Origin: Algoriphagus sp. TR-M9
GTDB lineage: Bacteria > Bacteroidota > Bacteroidia > Cytophagales > Cyclobacteriaceae
DNA length: 64,000 nucleotides
NCBI RefSeq assembly: GCF_027594545.1
Contig: NZ_CP115160.1
Span: forward strand, 331,001 to 395,000
Direction: 5' to 3'
Positions within the stretch are counted from its first letter, which is position 1; each line of letters starts with the position of its first letter. Shown here piece after piece: positions 53,713-63,338 of this stretch. A program made the translations under genes and the position numbers. Under the pieces are notes generated by a model, which saw nothing but the letters and a program-made list of their open reading frames with translations, made no database searches and was not told the DNA's origin.

Positions 53713-54708
53713 ATGAAAAAATACGACGTGACAGGCATAGGAAATGCCTTAGTAGATATAGAGTTCAAGGTGACCGATCAGTTTTTTGCTGACAATGGAG
53801 TCGAGAAAGGCCTGATGACCTTGGTGGATGAAACCCGCCAGAATTCTCTGATGAATGTGATCGACACCACCCATGCGAAAATGCAATGTGGAGGCTCGGC
53901 CGGAAACACGGTGATTGCGATCTCACAGTTTGGAGGTAAATCCTACTATTCCTGTAAGGTGGCCGATGATGAAATGGGGCACTTTTATATGAATGACATG
54001 AAATATGCGGGAGTTTCACATAACCTGAATGAAGGAAATCTGGCAGCAGGAATCACCGGTAAATGCCTGGTGATGGTCACTGAGGATGCAGAGCGTACCA
54101 TGAATACCTATCTAGGGATCACGGAGACCTACTCCAATGAAGATGTGAATGAAGCTGCGATCAAGGATTCCAAATACCTCTACATAGAAGGCTACCTCAT
54201 CACCTCTGAAAATGGGAAAGCTGCCATGAAGCATGCCAAGAAAATAGCTGAGGAAAACGGCGTGAAAGTGGCTTTGACCTTTTCAGATCCGGCTATGGTG
54301 AAGTATTTCAAAGAACCCATGGCCGAAGTGATAGGTGCCAGTGTAGATCTGCTTTTTGCAAACGAGGAAGAAGCCATGATCTTTACCGAAACAGATAATT
54401 TGCTAGATACCCGCGAGGAGTTGAAAAAGCTGGCCAAGCATTTTGTAATCACGCAGGGAAAAAATGGGGCGATGATCTATGATGGAGATACTTTTATAGA
54501 TATAGAACCCTATGCGACCACTGCCATAGACTCCAATGGAGCCGGGGATATGTTTGCCGGTGCCTTTATGTATGGAATCACCAATGGTCACAGCTATGCT
54601 TCCAGCGGAAAGCTCGCTTCCATGGCCAGTTCGAAAATCGTCAGTCAATTTGGGCCTAGGCTACAATGGCACGAAGCAAAGGAGATTTTAAATCGTCTGA
54701 ATCCTTAA
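53713..54708 (+). CDS. PfkB family carbohydrate kinase, adenosine kinase-like
   Basis: The 331-residue kinase shows YDVTGIGNALVDIE at the N-terminus, the glycine motif GGSAGNTVIAISQFGG and the catalytic PfkB signature DSNGAGDMFAGAFMYG, whose Asp acts as base. The overall pattern is closest to adenosine/ribokinase-type members of the family. The substrate may be adenosine or another nucleoside or sugar. A strong terminator follows. Confidence 0.92.
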   Translation: MKKYDVTGIGNALVDIEFKVTDQFFADNGVEKGLMTLVDETRQNSLMNVIDTTHAKMQCGGSAGNTVIAISQFGGKSYYSCKVADDEMGHFYMNDMKYAGVSHNLNEGNLAAGITGKCLVMVTEDAERTMNTYLGITETYSNEDVNEAAIKDSKYLYIEGYLITSENGKAAMKHAKKIAEENGVKVALTFSDPAMVKYFKEPMAEVIGASVDLLFANEEEAMIFTETDNLLDTREELKKLAKHFVITQGKNGAMIYDGDTFIDIEPYATTAIDSNGAGDMFAGAFMYGITNGHSYASSGKLASMASSKIVSQFGPRLQWHEAKEILNRLNP

Positions 54709-54724
54709 GGCAATGATAATTCTC

Positions 54725-54755
54725 ATCCCTCTGTCAGCAGCAGAGGGATTTTTAT
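54725..54755 (+). terminator. rho-independent terminator after the PfkB kinase
   Basis: ATCCCTCTG and CAGAGGGAT with a 7-nt loop are followed by a T-rich stretch. Confidence 0.88.
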
Positions 54756-54913
54756 TTGATTAATTTTAGGATTGAAAATTTCTTCAAATGGCAATAATCT
54801 CGTTTTTTAGGAGACTTGATTTTCTGAACGGAAAACCTACGTTTTGGAAATAAGAATATTTACCTAGATATTTAAGACAAATAGTGGGTATAAACACCAA
54901 TTAAACTTTTACT

Positions 54914-56242
54914 ATGAGAAAAATTACAGTTTTAGGCTTGTTGGCAGGGATACTTAGCTTCCCGGCTTTAGCCCAAAATAAGATCGAGTTCAAGGAATTC
55001 GACTTAGACAATGGCCTGCACGTGATCATGCACCAGGACAACACCACACCTATCGTGGTGACATCGGTGCTATATCATGTGGGTGCCAAGAACGAACAGC
55101 CAGATCGTACAGGTTTTGCGCACTTTTTTGAGCACTTAATGTTTGAGGGCTCAGAAAATATCGAGCGGGGTGAGTACATGAATATCATCCAGGCGCATGG
55201 AGGTACGCTGAATGCTTACACTTCCAATGATATCACCTATTACTACGAATCCCTCCCATCAAACGAGCTGGAGCTGGCACTTTATATGGAAAGCGAGCGC
55301 ATGCTTCATTCCAAAGTGGACGAAACGGGTGTAGAGACGCAGCGAGAGGTGGTCAAAGAAGAAAAGCGGCAAAGCTATGACAATCGGCCTTATGGAAGCA
55401 TCCTGATCGAAACCCTGAAAAGAGCCTATTCTGAGCATCCTTACCGCTGGGCGCCTATAGGTTCACTGGAGCACCTGAATGCAGCTTCCATTGAGGAGTT
55501 TCAGCAGTTTTACAAAGATTTCTATGTGCCAAATAACGCCACGCTCACGATCGCTGGAGATATAGATTATCAGCAAGCGGAAGAATGGGTGAGAAAGTAT
55601 TTCTCAGAGATTCCGAAAGGAACCAAGGAAATCTATAGACCGGATGTCACCGAACCCAAGAAAACCGAAGAAATCAGGGACGTGATCTACGACAACATTC
55701 AGATCCCGGCAGTGATCCAGGCGTATAATTTACCGCCGAAAACCCACCCGGATTCTTATGCCATGTCCATGCTATCCACCTATTTGACCGGGGGGAATTC
55801 ATCCTTGATGACCAAGGAACTAGTGGACAAGCAGCAGAAGGCCTTGGCCATTGCAGCTATTCCATTGGAACTAGAAGATGGAGGGATTTTCATCATGTAT
55901 GGGATTACCAATATGGGCATAGAACCACAGGACTTGGAGACCGAAATCGACAAACTGATCAAGCAGGTGCAGGCAGAAGGTATTTCAGATCGGGATTTTG
56001 AGAAACTTCAGAATATCATAGAAAATGACATCGTAAGCAGCAACTCCTCCATGGCGGGTGTGGCCGAAAATCTGGCGGAAGCCCATGTGATCTACGGAGA
56101 CGCCAATTATGTCAATAAGGTCATGGATGCTTACAGCCAGGTGAAAAAAGAAGATTTGCAAAGAGTAGCAAATGAGTATTTGGACCTGAACGGTAGAGTA
56201 GTGTTGTATTATTTACCGAAGACTGAGCAGGCCGCTCAATGA
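54914..56242 (+). CDS. M16 family zinc metallopeptidase, catalytic partner
   Basis: The 442-residue secreted protein (signal ending PALAQ) has the inverted zinc motif HFFEH near residue 70 (FAHFFEHLMFEGSE) and the downstream Glu region (ESERMLHSKVDETGVETQREVVKEE), so it should be active. M16 peptidases act as clamshell dimers on small peptides. The partner encoded next lacks the zinc motif, as in mitochondrial processing peptidase pairs. The stop overlaps the earliest possible start of the partner. Confidence 0.94.
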   Translation: MRKITVLGLLAGILSFPALAQNKIEFKEFDLDNGLHVIMHQDNTTPIVVTSVLYHVGAKNEQPDRTGFAHFFEHLMFEGSENIERGEYMNIIQAHGGTLNAYTSNDITYYYESLPSNELELALYMESERMLHSKVDETGVETQREVVKEEKRQSYDNRPYGSILIETLKRAYSEHPYRWAPIGSLEHLNAASIEEFQQFYKDFYVPNNATLTIAGDIDYQQAEEWVRKYFSEIPKGTKEIYRPDVTEPKKTEEIRDVIYDNIQIPAVIQAYNLPPKTHPDSYAMSMLSTYLTGGNSSLMTKELVDKQQKALAIAAIPLELEDGGIFIMYGITNMGIEPQDLETEIDKLIKQVQAEGISDRDFEKLQNIIENDIVSSNSSMAGVAENLAEAHVIYGDANYVNKVMDAYSQVKKEDLQRVANEYLDLNGRVVLYYLPKTEQAAQ

Positions 56243-56268
56243 TTTTTCACCTAAACGATAACAAAGAC

Positions 56269-58317
56269 ATGAAAAAATTAGCAATATCTTTTGTATTGAG
56301 CCTTTTGGTGTCTGTCGTGAGCTTTGCTCAGGTGGACAGAAGTCAGTTTCCAAAAGCAGGACCGGCGCCGGTAATAAAGATTGGCGAAGCGGAGACTTTC
56401 ACCCTGGATAACGGACTGAAAGTATTTGTAGTAGAAAACGATAAACTTCCTAGGGTTTCTTTTACGCTGGTTTTTGAGCGGGATCCACTGATGGAAGGAG
56501 ACAAGGCAGGCATGACGGGCTTTGTAGGAGAGATGATAACGGCAGGAACTACCAATCGTACCAAGGATGAACTGGATGAGGAGATTGATTTTATCGGTGC
56601 TTCCTTAGGCGCTTCGGCTACTTCGGTTTCAGTTTCTTCCCTGAAAAAGCATCAGGAAAAAGTCCTAGACTTGATGGCTGACGTGCTTTTCAACCCTGTT
56701 TTTCCGGAGGAAGAGCTAGAGAAATTGAAAAAGCAGGCGATCACTGCTTTGGCAACAAGTAAAGACGAGCCAAATGCCATTTCTGGCAGATTGACCAGCG
56801 CGATGGTTTATGGCAAGGATCATCCATACGGGGAAGTGCGAACGGAAGAAACTTTGAAAAATGTGACCGTGGAGGATATCAAGCAGTATTACCAGACATT
56901 TTTCAAGCCAAATATCGCCTACCTGGCAATAGTGGGTGATATGAGCAAAACTGAAGCTGAAAAAGTGGTAAATGCACATTTCAGTGATTGGGAGCCGGGA
57001 AATGTCCCGACTTTTACCTATCCTGATCCAGCTCCAGCTGAGCAAAACATGGTAGGATTGGTCGATAGAAGTTCTTCTGTACAGACGGTCATTGATATTG
57101 CGCAGCCGATTGACCTTACTATTGGGGATGCAGATTATATCCCAAGTAGGGTGTTGAATCAGATATTCGGTGGGGGATCTTCCTCAAGACTTTTCATGAA
57201 TCTACGTGAAGATAAGGGCTACACCTATGGGGCTTATTCTTCTTTTGCTTCAGATAAATTAATCGGCCAGTTTTCTGCCAATGCCTCTGTAAGGACTGAG
57301 GTGACAGACTCCGCTGTGTATGAATTCATCTATGAAATCAACAAGCTAGTAGAAGAAGGAGTATCGCAGGAGGAACTGGAAAAAGCCAAAGCAAACTTGG
57401 CGGGTTCCTTTGGTAGGTCTCTAGAGAGTCCGGCCACCATAGCTAACTTTGCCTTGAACATAGAGCGGTATGATTTGCCGGAAGATTACTATGAAACCTA
57501 CCTACAGAAAATGAATGAGTTGACCGTAGAGGACATCAATCAAACTGCAAAAGACTTGGTAAATCCTGACAAACTCTACATCACTGCTGTGGGCAATGGA
57601 ACCGAGATCAAAGATAAGTTGGCACAGTTTGGAGAGGTAAAAATGTTTGACAACATGGGCTTTCCTGCCCAAGAAATGGCTGCTGTAGATGCAGATGTCA
57701 CGGCTTCCTCCGTGATTGAAGACTACTTGAAAGCAATAGGAGGCAAAGCCAAAGCGAGCTCCATTAAGACTGTGAAGCAGGTCATGGAAGCCGATGTGAT
57801 GGGAAATCAGCTGGCTATAGATATGATCTATGATGACTCGAATATGCGCTATATTCAAAAAACCAAGGTGGGTGGCAATGTAATGCAAACTGCTGTGATC
57901 AAGGACGGAAAAGGAAATGCCATCGTCCAGGGTCAAACGGTGGAGATGACGGATGAGCAGCTGGACGCCGCGAAATTGGGCATGTTCTTTTTGCCAGAGC
58001 TGTATTATGAAACCATGGGATATACCTTGACGCTAGATGGCATCAAGGATGTGGAGGGTACTCCTGCATACAAAGTGATCGTCACTACTCCACTTGGCTC
58101 CACCATTAATAACTACTATGCGGTGGACTCTGGCTTGAAAATCAAAAATGAAAACCCAGTTTCTGGGGATACTTTCTATTCCGATTATCAGGAGAAAGAA
58201 GGCGTGCTGATACCCATGACTCAGACGATCAAGTCCGCAATGATTCCTGTACCACTGGAGGCCAAGGTGGCTTCTATAGAAATCAATCCTGCATTAACTG
58301 ATGCGGATTTTAACTAA
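56269..58317 (+). CDS. M16-like protein lacking the zinc motif, with C-terminal LolA-like domain
   Basis: The ATG at 56269 gives the signal MKKLAISFVLSLLVSVVSFAQ; an earlier ATG (56239) overlaps the previous stop. Where the active partner has HxxEH this protein reads GFVGEMI, so it is probably inactive and supplies the substrate-binding Arg/Tyr segment (FGGGSSSRLFMNLREDKGYTYG). After about residue 460 an extra domain starts at VIEDYLKAIGGKAKASSI and is clearly related to the complete protein of the next gene, which is unusual for M16 proteins. Confidence 0.9.
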   Translation: MKKLAISFVLSLLVSVVSFAQVDRSQFPKAGPAPVIKIGEAETFTLDNGLKVFVVENDKLPRVSFTLVFERDPLMEGDKAGMTGFVGEMITAGTTNRTKDELDEEIDFIGASLGASATSVSVSSLKKHQEKVLDLMADVLFNPVFPEEELEKLKKQAITALATSKDEPNAISGRLTSAMVYGKDHPYGEVRTEETLKNVTVEDIKQYYQTFFKPNIAYLAIVGDMSKTEAEKVVNAHFSDWEPGNVPTFTYPDPAPAEQNMVGLVDRSSSVQTVIDIAQPIDLTIGDADYIPSRVLNQIFGGGSSSRLFMNLREDKGYTYGAYSSFASDKLIGQFSANASVRTEVTDSAVYEFIYEINKLVEEGVSQEELEKAKANLAGSFGRSLESPATIANFALNIERYDLPEDYYETYLQKMNELTVEDINQTAKDLVNPDKLYITAVGNGTEIKDKLAQFGEVKMFDNMGFPAQEMAAVDADVTASSVIEDYLKAIGGKAKASSIKTVKQVMEADVMGNQLAIDMIYDDSNMRYIQKTKVGGNVMQTAVIKDGKGNAIVQGQTVEMTDEQLDAAKLGMFFLPELYYETMGYTLTLDGIKDVEGTPAYKVIVTTPLGSTINNYYAVDSGLKIKNENPVSGDTFYSDYQEKEGVLIPMTQTIKSAMIPVPLEAKVASIEINPALTDADFN

Positions 58318-58324
58318 TAGCAAA

Positions 58325-59053
58325 ATGAAAAAGCAAATTATAGTACTTGCACTTGGCCTTTTGGCAGCTCCAGTAGCTACTCAGGCTATAGAGGTTGAAA
58401 AAGAAAAGCTGACGGTCAATGCAGATGACAACACTGTAGAAGAAGTCATCGCCAGCTACATCAAAGCCATAGGTGGAGAAGCCAAAATGAAGGCTGTCCG
58501 AAATATGGAGATGGATATGGAGGCCGAGATCCAAGGCATGAAGCTAATGATCACCGGGGTAAGTGATCAGGAAAATAGCCGCTTACTGAATGTGACCGAA
58601 ATGAATGGCAATGTGGTTTCCAAAACTGTGGTAAAAGACGGAGCCGGTACAGTGACTGCCATGGGGCAGGAGCAAAAGCTTACCGACGAGCAGGTAGCCA
58701 CCGTGGTGAAAAATCAGGTTTACCTGTTTCGAGAGCTGTTTTTAGATCAGTTAGGAATCACTGTGACTTACGAAGGTACTGAAGAGCTAGAGGGTGAGCA
58801 GGTTCATAAGTTGGCATTTAACACCGGAGGTGAGGGTAACTCTACCGAGTATTACAGTGTAGAGACTGGCTTGAAAGTTCAGACCAAATCCGATGCAGCA
58901 GGTACAATTAAATATTTGGATTACCAGGAGCACGATGGACTATTGATGCCCATGACTATGGTGATTTCCAGCAATATGATGCCTATGCCACTTGAAGCTA
59001 AGGTGACTTCTATTAAATTCAACCAGGAGTTAGACGATTCCATATTTAATTAA
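58325..59053 (+). CDS. secreted LolA-like protein, homologous to the C-terminus of the preceding gene
   Basis: The ATG at 58325 yields MKKQIIVLALGLLAAPVATQA as signal peptide; a start 24 nt upstream would overlap the M16-like gene. The 242 residues share the pattern of the M16-like C-terminus throughout: VEEVIASYIKAIGGEAKMKAVRNMEMDM, KTVVKDGAGTVTAMGQEQKLTDEQ, YYSVETGLKVQTKSD, LLMPMTMVISSNMMPMPLEAKVTSI. The fold resembles outer-membrane lipoprotein-sorting proteins. It probably arose by duplication. Confidence 0.85.
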   Translation: MKKQIIVLALGLLAAPVATQAIEVEKEKLTVNADDNTVEEVIASYIKAIGGEAKMKAVRNMEMDMEAEIQGMKLMITGVSDQENSRLLNVTEMNGNVVSKTVVKDGAGTVTAMGQEQKLTDEQVATVVKNQVYLFRELFLDQLGITVTYEGTEELEGEQVHKLAFNTGGEGNSTEYYSVETGLKVQTKSDAAGTIKYLDYQEHDGLLMPMTMVISSNMMPMPLEAKVTSIKFNQELDDSIFN

Positions 59054-59081
59054 TCGCAGCAATCTACAAGTATTGAATAAG

Positions 59082-59196
59082 GGTTGTCTCAAAAGTATCG
59101 CTCGTTACATCGTGCGAAGTCGAAATGTTTCCTGATTTACTGGAATGGCATTTGACTCCGCTCAGATAGACATCGAGAAGCCTTTTTGAGACAGCC
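59082..59196. repeat. MITE-like inverted-repeat element
   Basis: GGTTGTCTCAAAAG at 59082-59095 is matched by the complement of CTTTTTGAGACAGCC at 59182-59196 (two differences). Between them, CGAAGTCGAAATG and CATTTGACTCCG form a second, inner pair, so almost the whole 115 bp folds back on itself. It lacks coding capacity. On the plus strand the right arm is followed by a T-rich stretch and may also terminate the M16 operon. Confidence 0.65.
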
Positions 59197-59300
59197 TTTT
59201 ATTTTTTGCAAGCACACCGGATTCCCACAGACCTGTACAGATTAGATTCTTAGAAGGTGTTTTTTATCACCCTTTGCGAAGCACTAGTTTATGCATGTTT

Positions 59301-60944
59301 TTACTTCGCCCAGCGGGTTCTTTTAGAGGTGCTTTCCTGCACGGATAGTTCGTAATCCATAAAGTACCTTTCCTCCGACTCTGGGACAAATACAGTAAGA
59401 TTTCTGCCATATCTTTCTAATGTAAGCTCAAGCCCATCCTGGTTTGGCTTAATAGTTCGGATGATATCACCCAGCATCAGGTTTTTGTAGGCAGGACTTG
59501 CGGGATGTAGTTTGGTGATTTTTCCATTTTCCTGGCGGATGATCCCAAAATTACTTGCCCAGCTGTCCTCTTTTGCCTTCCTGCGGAGCTTTATCCCTAG
59601 TGAATTCATGTGTTTTTCAACTAGTGGGAAAATATCCGCATTGCCAGAAATATAGTCTTTGTAGAAGTCTTTGAAAGTATCTGTCTGTTTGGTTTGAGAC
59701 AGGATTGTCTCCCAGACTTCATCTAATTGATACCCTACTTTGGACTTGCCATATTTCTCCCAAAGCTTACTCATCACCACATGCAGAGAGGAGGTTTCGT
59801 CCAGTAGCATGGAGTCCAGACAAAAAGCTATCAATGCCCCATGCGTGTAAATGCTGACTTTTCGGTCAGGGATCCCGATCATATATCCGTCCAGCCAGAG
59901 GTCATGACTGGATTCCAGGATGGAGTGATTTTTCCAGCCGAAGTTCATCGCTTCTCTGTTTAGTATTTTCTCAAATGTCTCGCAGTAATCCGAGATGCTG
60001 AAATATCCTGACTTTAATAGAAAAATATCCCCCATGTACGTGGTAACTCCCTCTACCATCCATCCGGCTTGATGGTAAGCTTCCTTGGAGAAGTCGTAAG
60101 GCATGATTTCTTTCGGTCGGATCTGGCACACATTCCAAGCGTGATATAGCTCATGGCAAGTGACACCAAGCAGTTCATCCATTTGTTTCTTGGAGGATAA
60201 GCTAGCCGCGGGACCAAATGTGATGACCGTTCCTCGCTGATGCTCCACCCCGTGATAGTGCGGGTAAGGAAGCAATTGAAAAATGAAATGGTACTCTGAG
60301 ACCGGAAATTCCCCAAAAGCCTCGATCTGCTTTTCGGTAAATTTGATAAGTTCGGATTTGAATTGCTGGAGATCAAAGTGAATTTCGCCATGAAACCAAA
60401 GGTGAAAAAGTGTGCCCTGAACCTGATACGAGTCACTTTTAAGGGTTTGCGAAGCCAGAAAGCTACTATCAGCCAATTGCTGGAAGTCTTTGGCTGAGAA
60501 AACCCCATTTTTTTGTAGTAAGGTGGCGGCGATGAGGTATTCTTTGGGAGTGACTACTTTTACTTGGATTTCTTCGTCTTGCCTTCCTTTAAGTTCAAAG
60601 CAGCAGTTTACGAAATTCAGGTAAACCTGTTCATCATCCACCCAGCAGGCTCCGGCATCCATTTTGGCACAGTAGTACTCATAGCTTACTTCTACCTTTC
60701 CGGTTTGCTTGGGGGTCAGTTCCCAGAGGTCTTTGCTTACTTTAAGGGAGTTTATTTCTATTCCTTCGGCATCTTTTGCTTGAAAGTTTCTAATATTTTG
60801 AGCGTAATTTGCCAAATAATAACGGCCTGCTCTCCATGCCGGAAGCTGGAGTTTTACAGTGGAAATCTTGCTTACGGTGAAGCTGAGACGGATTTGGATG
60901 AATTGGGCTGTAGGGTTTTGGGCTTCAATGTGATAATGTATCAT
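59301..60944 (-). CDS. M61 family metallopeptidase with PDZ domain
   Basis: The start chosen is the ATG giving MIHYHIEAQNPTAQFIQIRL; the open frame continues upstream through rpmH but that part is not real. The 547-residue protein has the M61 zinc motif HELYHAWN near residue 260, the third ligand in WMVEGVTTYMGD, and a C-terminal PDZ-like domain (NFGIIRQENGKITKLHPASPAYKN, then LMLGDIIRTI). M61 enzymes are glycyl aminopeptidase-like. No signal peptide is visible, so it is probably cytoplasmic. Confidence 0.92.
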   Translation of the reverse strand: MIHYHIEAQNPTAQFIQIRLSFTVSKISTVKLQLPAWRAGRYYLANYAQNIRNFQAKDAEGIEINSLKVSKDLWELTPKQTGKVEVSYEYYCAKMDAGACWVDDEQVYLNFVNCCFELKGRQDEEIQVKVVTPKEYLIAATLLQKNGVFSAKDFQQLADSSFLASQTLKSDSYQVQGTLFHLWFHGEIHFDLQQFKSELIKFTEKQIEAFGEFPVSEYHFIFQLLPYPHYHGVEHQRGTVITFGPAASLSSKKQMDELLGVTCHELYHAWNVCQIRPKEIMPYDFSKEAYHQAGWMVEGVTTYMGDIFLLKSGYFSISDYCETFEKILNREAMNFGWKNHSILESSHDLWLDGYMIGIPDRKVSIYTHGALIAFCLDSMLLDETSSLHVVMSKLWEKYGKSKVGYQLDEVWETILSQTKQTDTFKDFYKDYISGNADIFPLVEKHMNSLGIKLRRKAKEDSWASNFGIIRQENGKITKLHPASPAYKNLMLGDIIRTIKPNQDGLELTLERYGRNLTVFVPESEERYFMDYELSVQESTSKRTRWAK

Positions 60945-60984
60945 AGTGGATGATATTGTTTTCAGACAAATGTTATTTGGCTTG

Positions 60985-61015
60985 TTTGTATTTACAGAAA
61001 TGGTACTTATCTTTG
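60985..61015 (+). promoter_or_regulatory. promoter of rpmH-rnpA
   Basis: TTTG at 60985-60988, a 19-nt spacer and TATCTTTG at 61008-61015 match the Bacteroidota promoter consensus, leaving a leader of about 60 nt before rpmH. Confidence 0.75.
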
Positions 61016-61082
61016 CAGTCCTTTTTGGGGGTGATTCCTGAGAAGCAAAGTTTAGAAAGCAATTAGATAAAGATATTCGATC

Positions 61083-61241
61083 ATGAAAAGAACATTTCAA
61101 CCTTCTCGTAGAAAAAGAAAAAATAAGCACGGCTTTAGAGAAAGAATGTCTTCTGCTAACGGTAGAAGAGTAATCAAAGCTAGAAGAGCAAAAGGAAGAC
61201 ACAAGTTGACTGTTTCTTCTGAAAAGACATTGAAGAAGTAA
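61083..61241 (+). CDS. rpmH: 50S ribosomal protein L34
   Basis: This 52-residue, very basic protein reads [20 protein letters not shown] then [20 protein letters not shown], the universal L34 sequence. It is a structural protein of the large ribosomal subunit. It lies directly upstream of rnpA, the classic bacterial arrangement, and behind a consensus promoter. On the other strand a long open frame crosses it, which explains why the M61 gene could be called too long. Confidence 0.98.
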   Translation: MKRTFQPSRRKRKNKHGFRERMSSANGRRVIKARRAKGRHKLTVSSEKTLKK

Positions 61242-61289
61242 TTCTTTGCACTGATTTTCGTATGTTCACATACGAATTTAGTCCTTGTG

Positions 61290-61679
61290 ATGAATTACCG
61301 ACTCCCAAAAAGTGAGCGGCTGCACGCCGATAAGCTTATCAAGGAACTTTTTAACGAAGGTTCCTCTTTTTTTTTATACCCCTTCAAAGTCCAGTATTTT
61401 GTTAAAAAGGGTGAAGATGCCGGAACCACCCGGGTGCTGTTTTCCGTTTCGAAGAAGAAAATAAAGAAGGCAGTGGGGCGTAATTACGTCAAGCGTAGGA
61501 TAAAAGAGGCCTACAGGCTCAATAAATCCCTTCTTCCTGAATCAGATCATAGTTTGTCAATTGGTCTAATCTACGTAAGTTCCGACTTGATGGAATTCTC
61601 GGCATTGGAACCTAAAGTGATCCAGGTGCTGGAAAGGCTGACTCAAATTATTTCCGAAAACCATACAGACCATGAATAA
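61290..61679 (+). CDS. rnpA: ribonuclease P protein component
   Basis: The protein subunit of RNase P assists the RNA catalyst in maturing tRNA 5' ends. MNYRLPKSERLHADKLIKEL opens it, and the family signature FSVSKKKIKKAVGRNYVKRRIKEAYR is complete. A GTG one codon upstream is an alternative start. It follows rpmH after 48 nt and overlaps the S41 protease start by 8 nt, so all three are probably co-transcribed. Confidence 0.95.
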   Translation: MNYRLPKSERLHADKLIKELFNEGSSFFLYPFKVQYFVKKGEDAGTTRVLFSVSKKKIKKAVGRNYVKRRIKEAYRLNKSLLPESDHSLSIGLIYVSSDLMEFSALEPKVIQVLERLTQIISENHTDHE

Positions 61680-63333
61680 ATCCTTGAAAAAATCCCTTTT
61701 GATTTTTGCGTTGGGGGCAGTAGTGCTTAGCGGGTTTTTAGCTTTCAAAGCCAAAAATGACAGGCTTTTCGCTATAGCAAAAAACATCGATATTTTCGCG
61801 ACATTGGTGAGGGAGCTAGACTCTTATTATGTGGATGAAATCGATCCTGATGAGCTAGTGACCATAGGGATTAATGCCATGCTGGAGGAGTTGGATCCTT
61901 ATACTACTTACATTCCCGAGGAGGATTCAGATGATTTTAGACTTTTGACTACGGGTGAGTATGGGGGGATTGGCGCATTGATAGGCAATCGGGGAGAGGG
62001 AAGTATGGTGATTATGCCTTATACTGGTTTCCCTGCGCAGATGGCCGGACTGAAGATAGCCGATTACATCCTTCAGATAGACAGTACAAGGGTAAGTGGA
62101 TTAGAGACAACTGACGTGTCGGAGTTGCTAAAAGGCCCTCCAAATACAGGGCTTCACCTGAAAGTGAAAAGGGGGAATGATACTTTGGAGTTTGATTTGA
62201 TCCGTAAGAAAATCGCAATCAAAAACGTGCCCTACTATGGGAAACTGGATGAGCACACCGGTTATATCAAGTTGGCAGAATTCACAACCAACGCCTCGAC
62301 TGAGGTCAGGAATGCACTGGTGGATCTGAAAAACCAAGGGATAGAGCGATTGGTGCTTGATCTTCGGGACAATCCTGGTGGATTAGTGAATGAAGCTGCA
62401 GAAATTGTCAACCTATTTATCCCAAAAGGGAAGGAAGTGGTGAAGACTATAGGGAAGTTGGAGAATGTCAATCATACCTATAAGACCACCAAAACTCCGG
62501 TAGATAAAAAAATACCGATGGTGGTTTTGCTTAATGAACGTAGTGCCTCAGCATCTGAGATTGTGGCAGGCACACTTCAGGATTATGACCGGGCAGTTTT
62601 GATCGGGAGAAAGTCATTTGGCAAAGGTTTGGTTCAGACCACGGTACCATTGACCTATAATGCGCAGATGAAAGTGACTACTGCCAAGTACTACATCCCT
62701 TCAGGTAGATGTATCCAAGCCATAGATTACCTACAAAGTAGAGAAAGCCATGAGTTGGTGACAGTTCCTGATTCCTTGAGGCAGGCATTTAAGACCAAAA
62801 ATGGAAGGACTGTGCTAGATGGCGCCGGAATAGAACCTGATCTTGAAGTGGACGACAAGAGCTATGCACCGATTTCTTACAGTTTGGTGGCCAGAAATCA
62901 TGTCTTTGATTTTGCTACGGAATACTTCTATGAGCATGAGCAAATCGCAAAGCCGGCAGATTTTATGATCTCAGATGCAGATTATGAGAAATTCGTGTCA
63001 TGGCTAGATGGAAAGGATTATGATTATACCACCTACTTGGAGAAGTCTGTGGAGGACATGAAGAAGAATGCCGAAAAGGTGGAGTATTATGATGAAATAA
63101 AAGAACAGATCGAGGCATTGGAAAAGCGGGTAAATCACAGCAAGGAACAAGATCTGGTTACTAATAAAGAAGAGATCAAAAGAATTCTATCCGAGGAGAT
63201 CGTCTCCAGGTATTATTTCCAAGAGGGAATGATTGAATCGGGACTAGTCGAAGATGAGGCTGTGAAAATGGCCCAGGATTATCTGAGCGATCCAGACAGG
63301 ATTAAAGCCATCTTGACTGCCTCTACTAAATAA
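61672..63333 (+). CDS. S41 family C-terminal processing protease
   Basis: The 553-residue protein has one N-terminal membrane or signal segment (KSLLIFALGAVVLSGFLAF), a PDZ domain (GIGALIGNRGEGSMVI, GFPAQMAGLKIADYILQIDS) and an S41 protease domain with the catalytic Ser in NERSASASEIVAG near residue 292 and Lys in GRKSFGKGLVQT near residue 313. The C-terminus is helical and charged (VEDMKKNAEKVEYYDEIKEQ). Such tail-specific proteases trim or degrade periplasmic proteins. It overlaps rnpA. Confidence 0.94.
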   Translation: MNKSLKKSLLIFALGAVVLSGFLAFKAKNDRLFAIAKNIDIFATLVRELDSYYVDEIDPDELVTIGINAMLEELDPYTTYIPEEDSDDFRLLTTGEYGGIGALIGNRGEGSMVIMPYTGFPAQMAGLKIADYILQIDSTRVSGLETTDVSELLKGPPNTGLHLKVKRGNDTLEFDLIRKKIAIKNVPYYGKLDEHTGYIKLAEFTTNASTEVRNALVDLKNQGIERLVLDLRDNPGGLVNEAAEIVNLFIPKGKEVVKTIGKLENVNHTYKTTKTPVDKKIPMVVLLNERSASASEIVAGTLQDYDRAVLIGRKSFGKGLVQTTVPLTYNAQMKVTTAKYYIPSGRCIQAIDYLQSRESHELVTVPDSLRQAFKTKNGRTVLDGAGIEPDLEVDDKSYAPISYSLVARNHVFDFATEYFYEHEQIAKPADFMISDADYEKFVSWLDGKDYDYTTYLEKSVEDMKKNAEKVEYYDEIKEQIEALEKRVNHSKEQDLVTNKEEIKRILSEEIVSRYYFQEGMIESGLVEDEAVKMAQDYLSDPDRIKAILTASTK

Positions 63334-63338
63334 ATGTG

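Noticed and set aside
60945..61202. N-terminal extension of the M61 peptidase frame
   Set aside because: It crosses rpmH and its promoter on the other strand, and homologues start at MIHYHIEAQ; the extension is chance open frame opposite basic-codon-rich L34.
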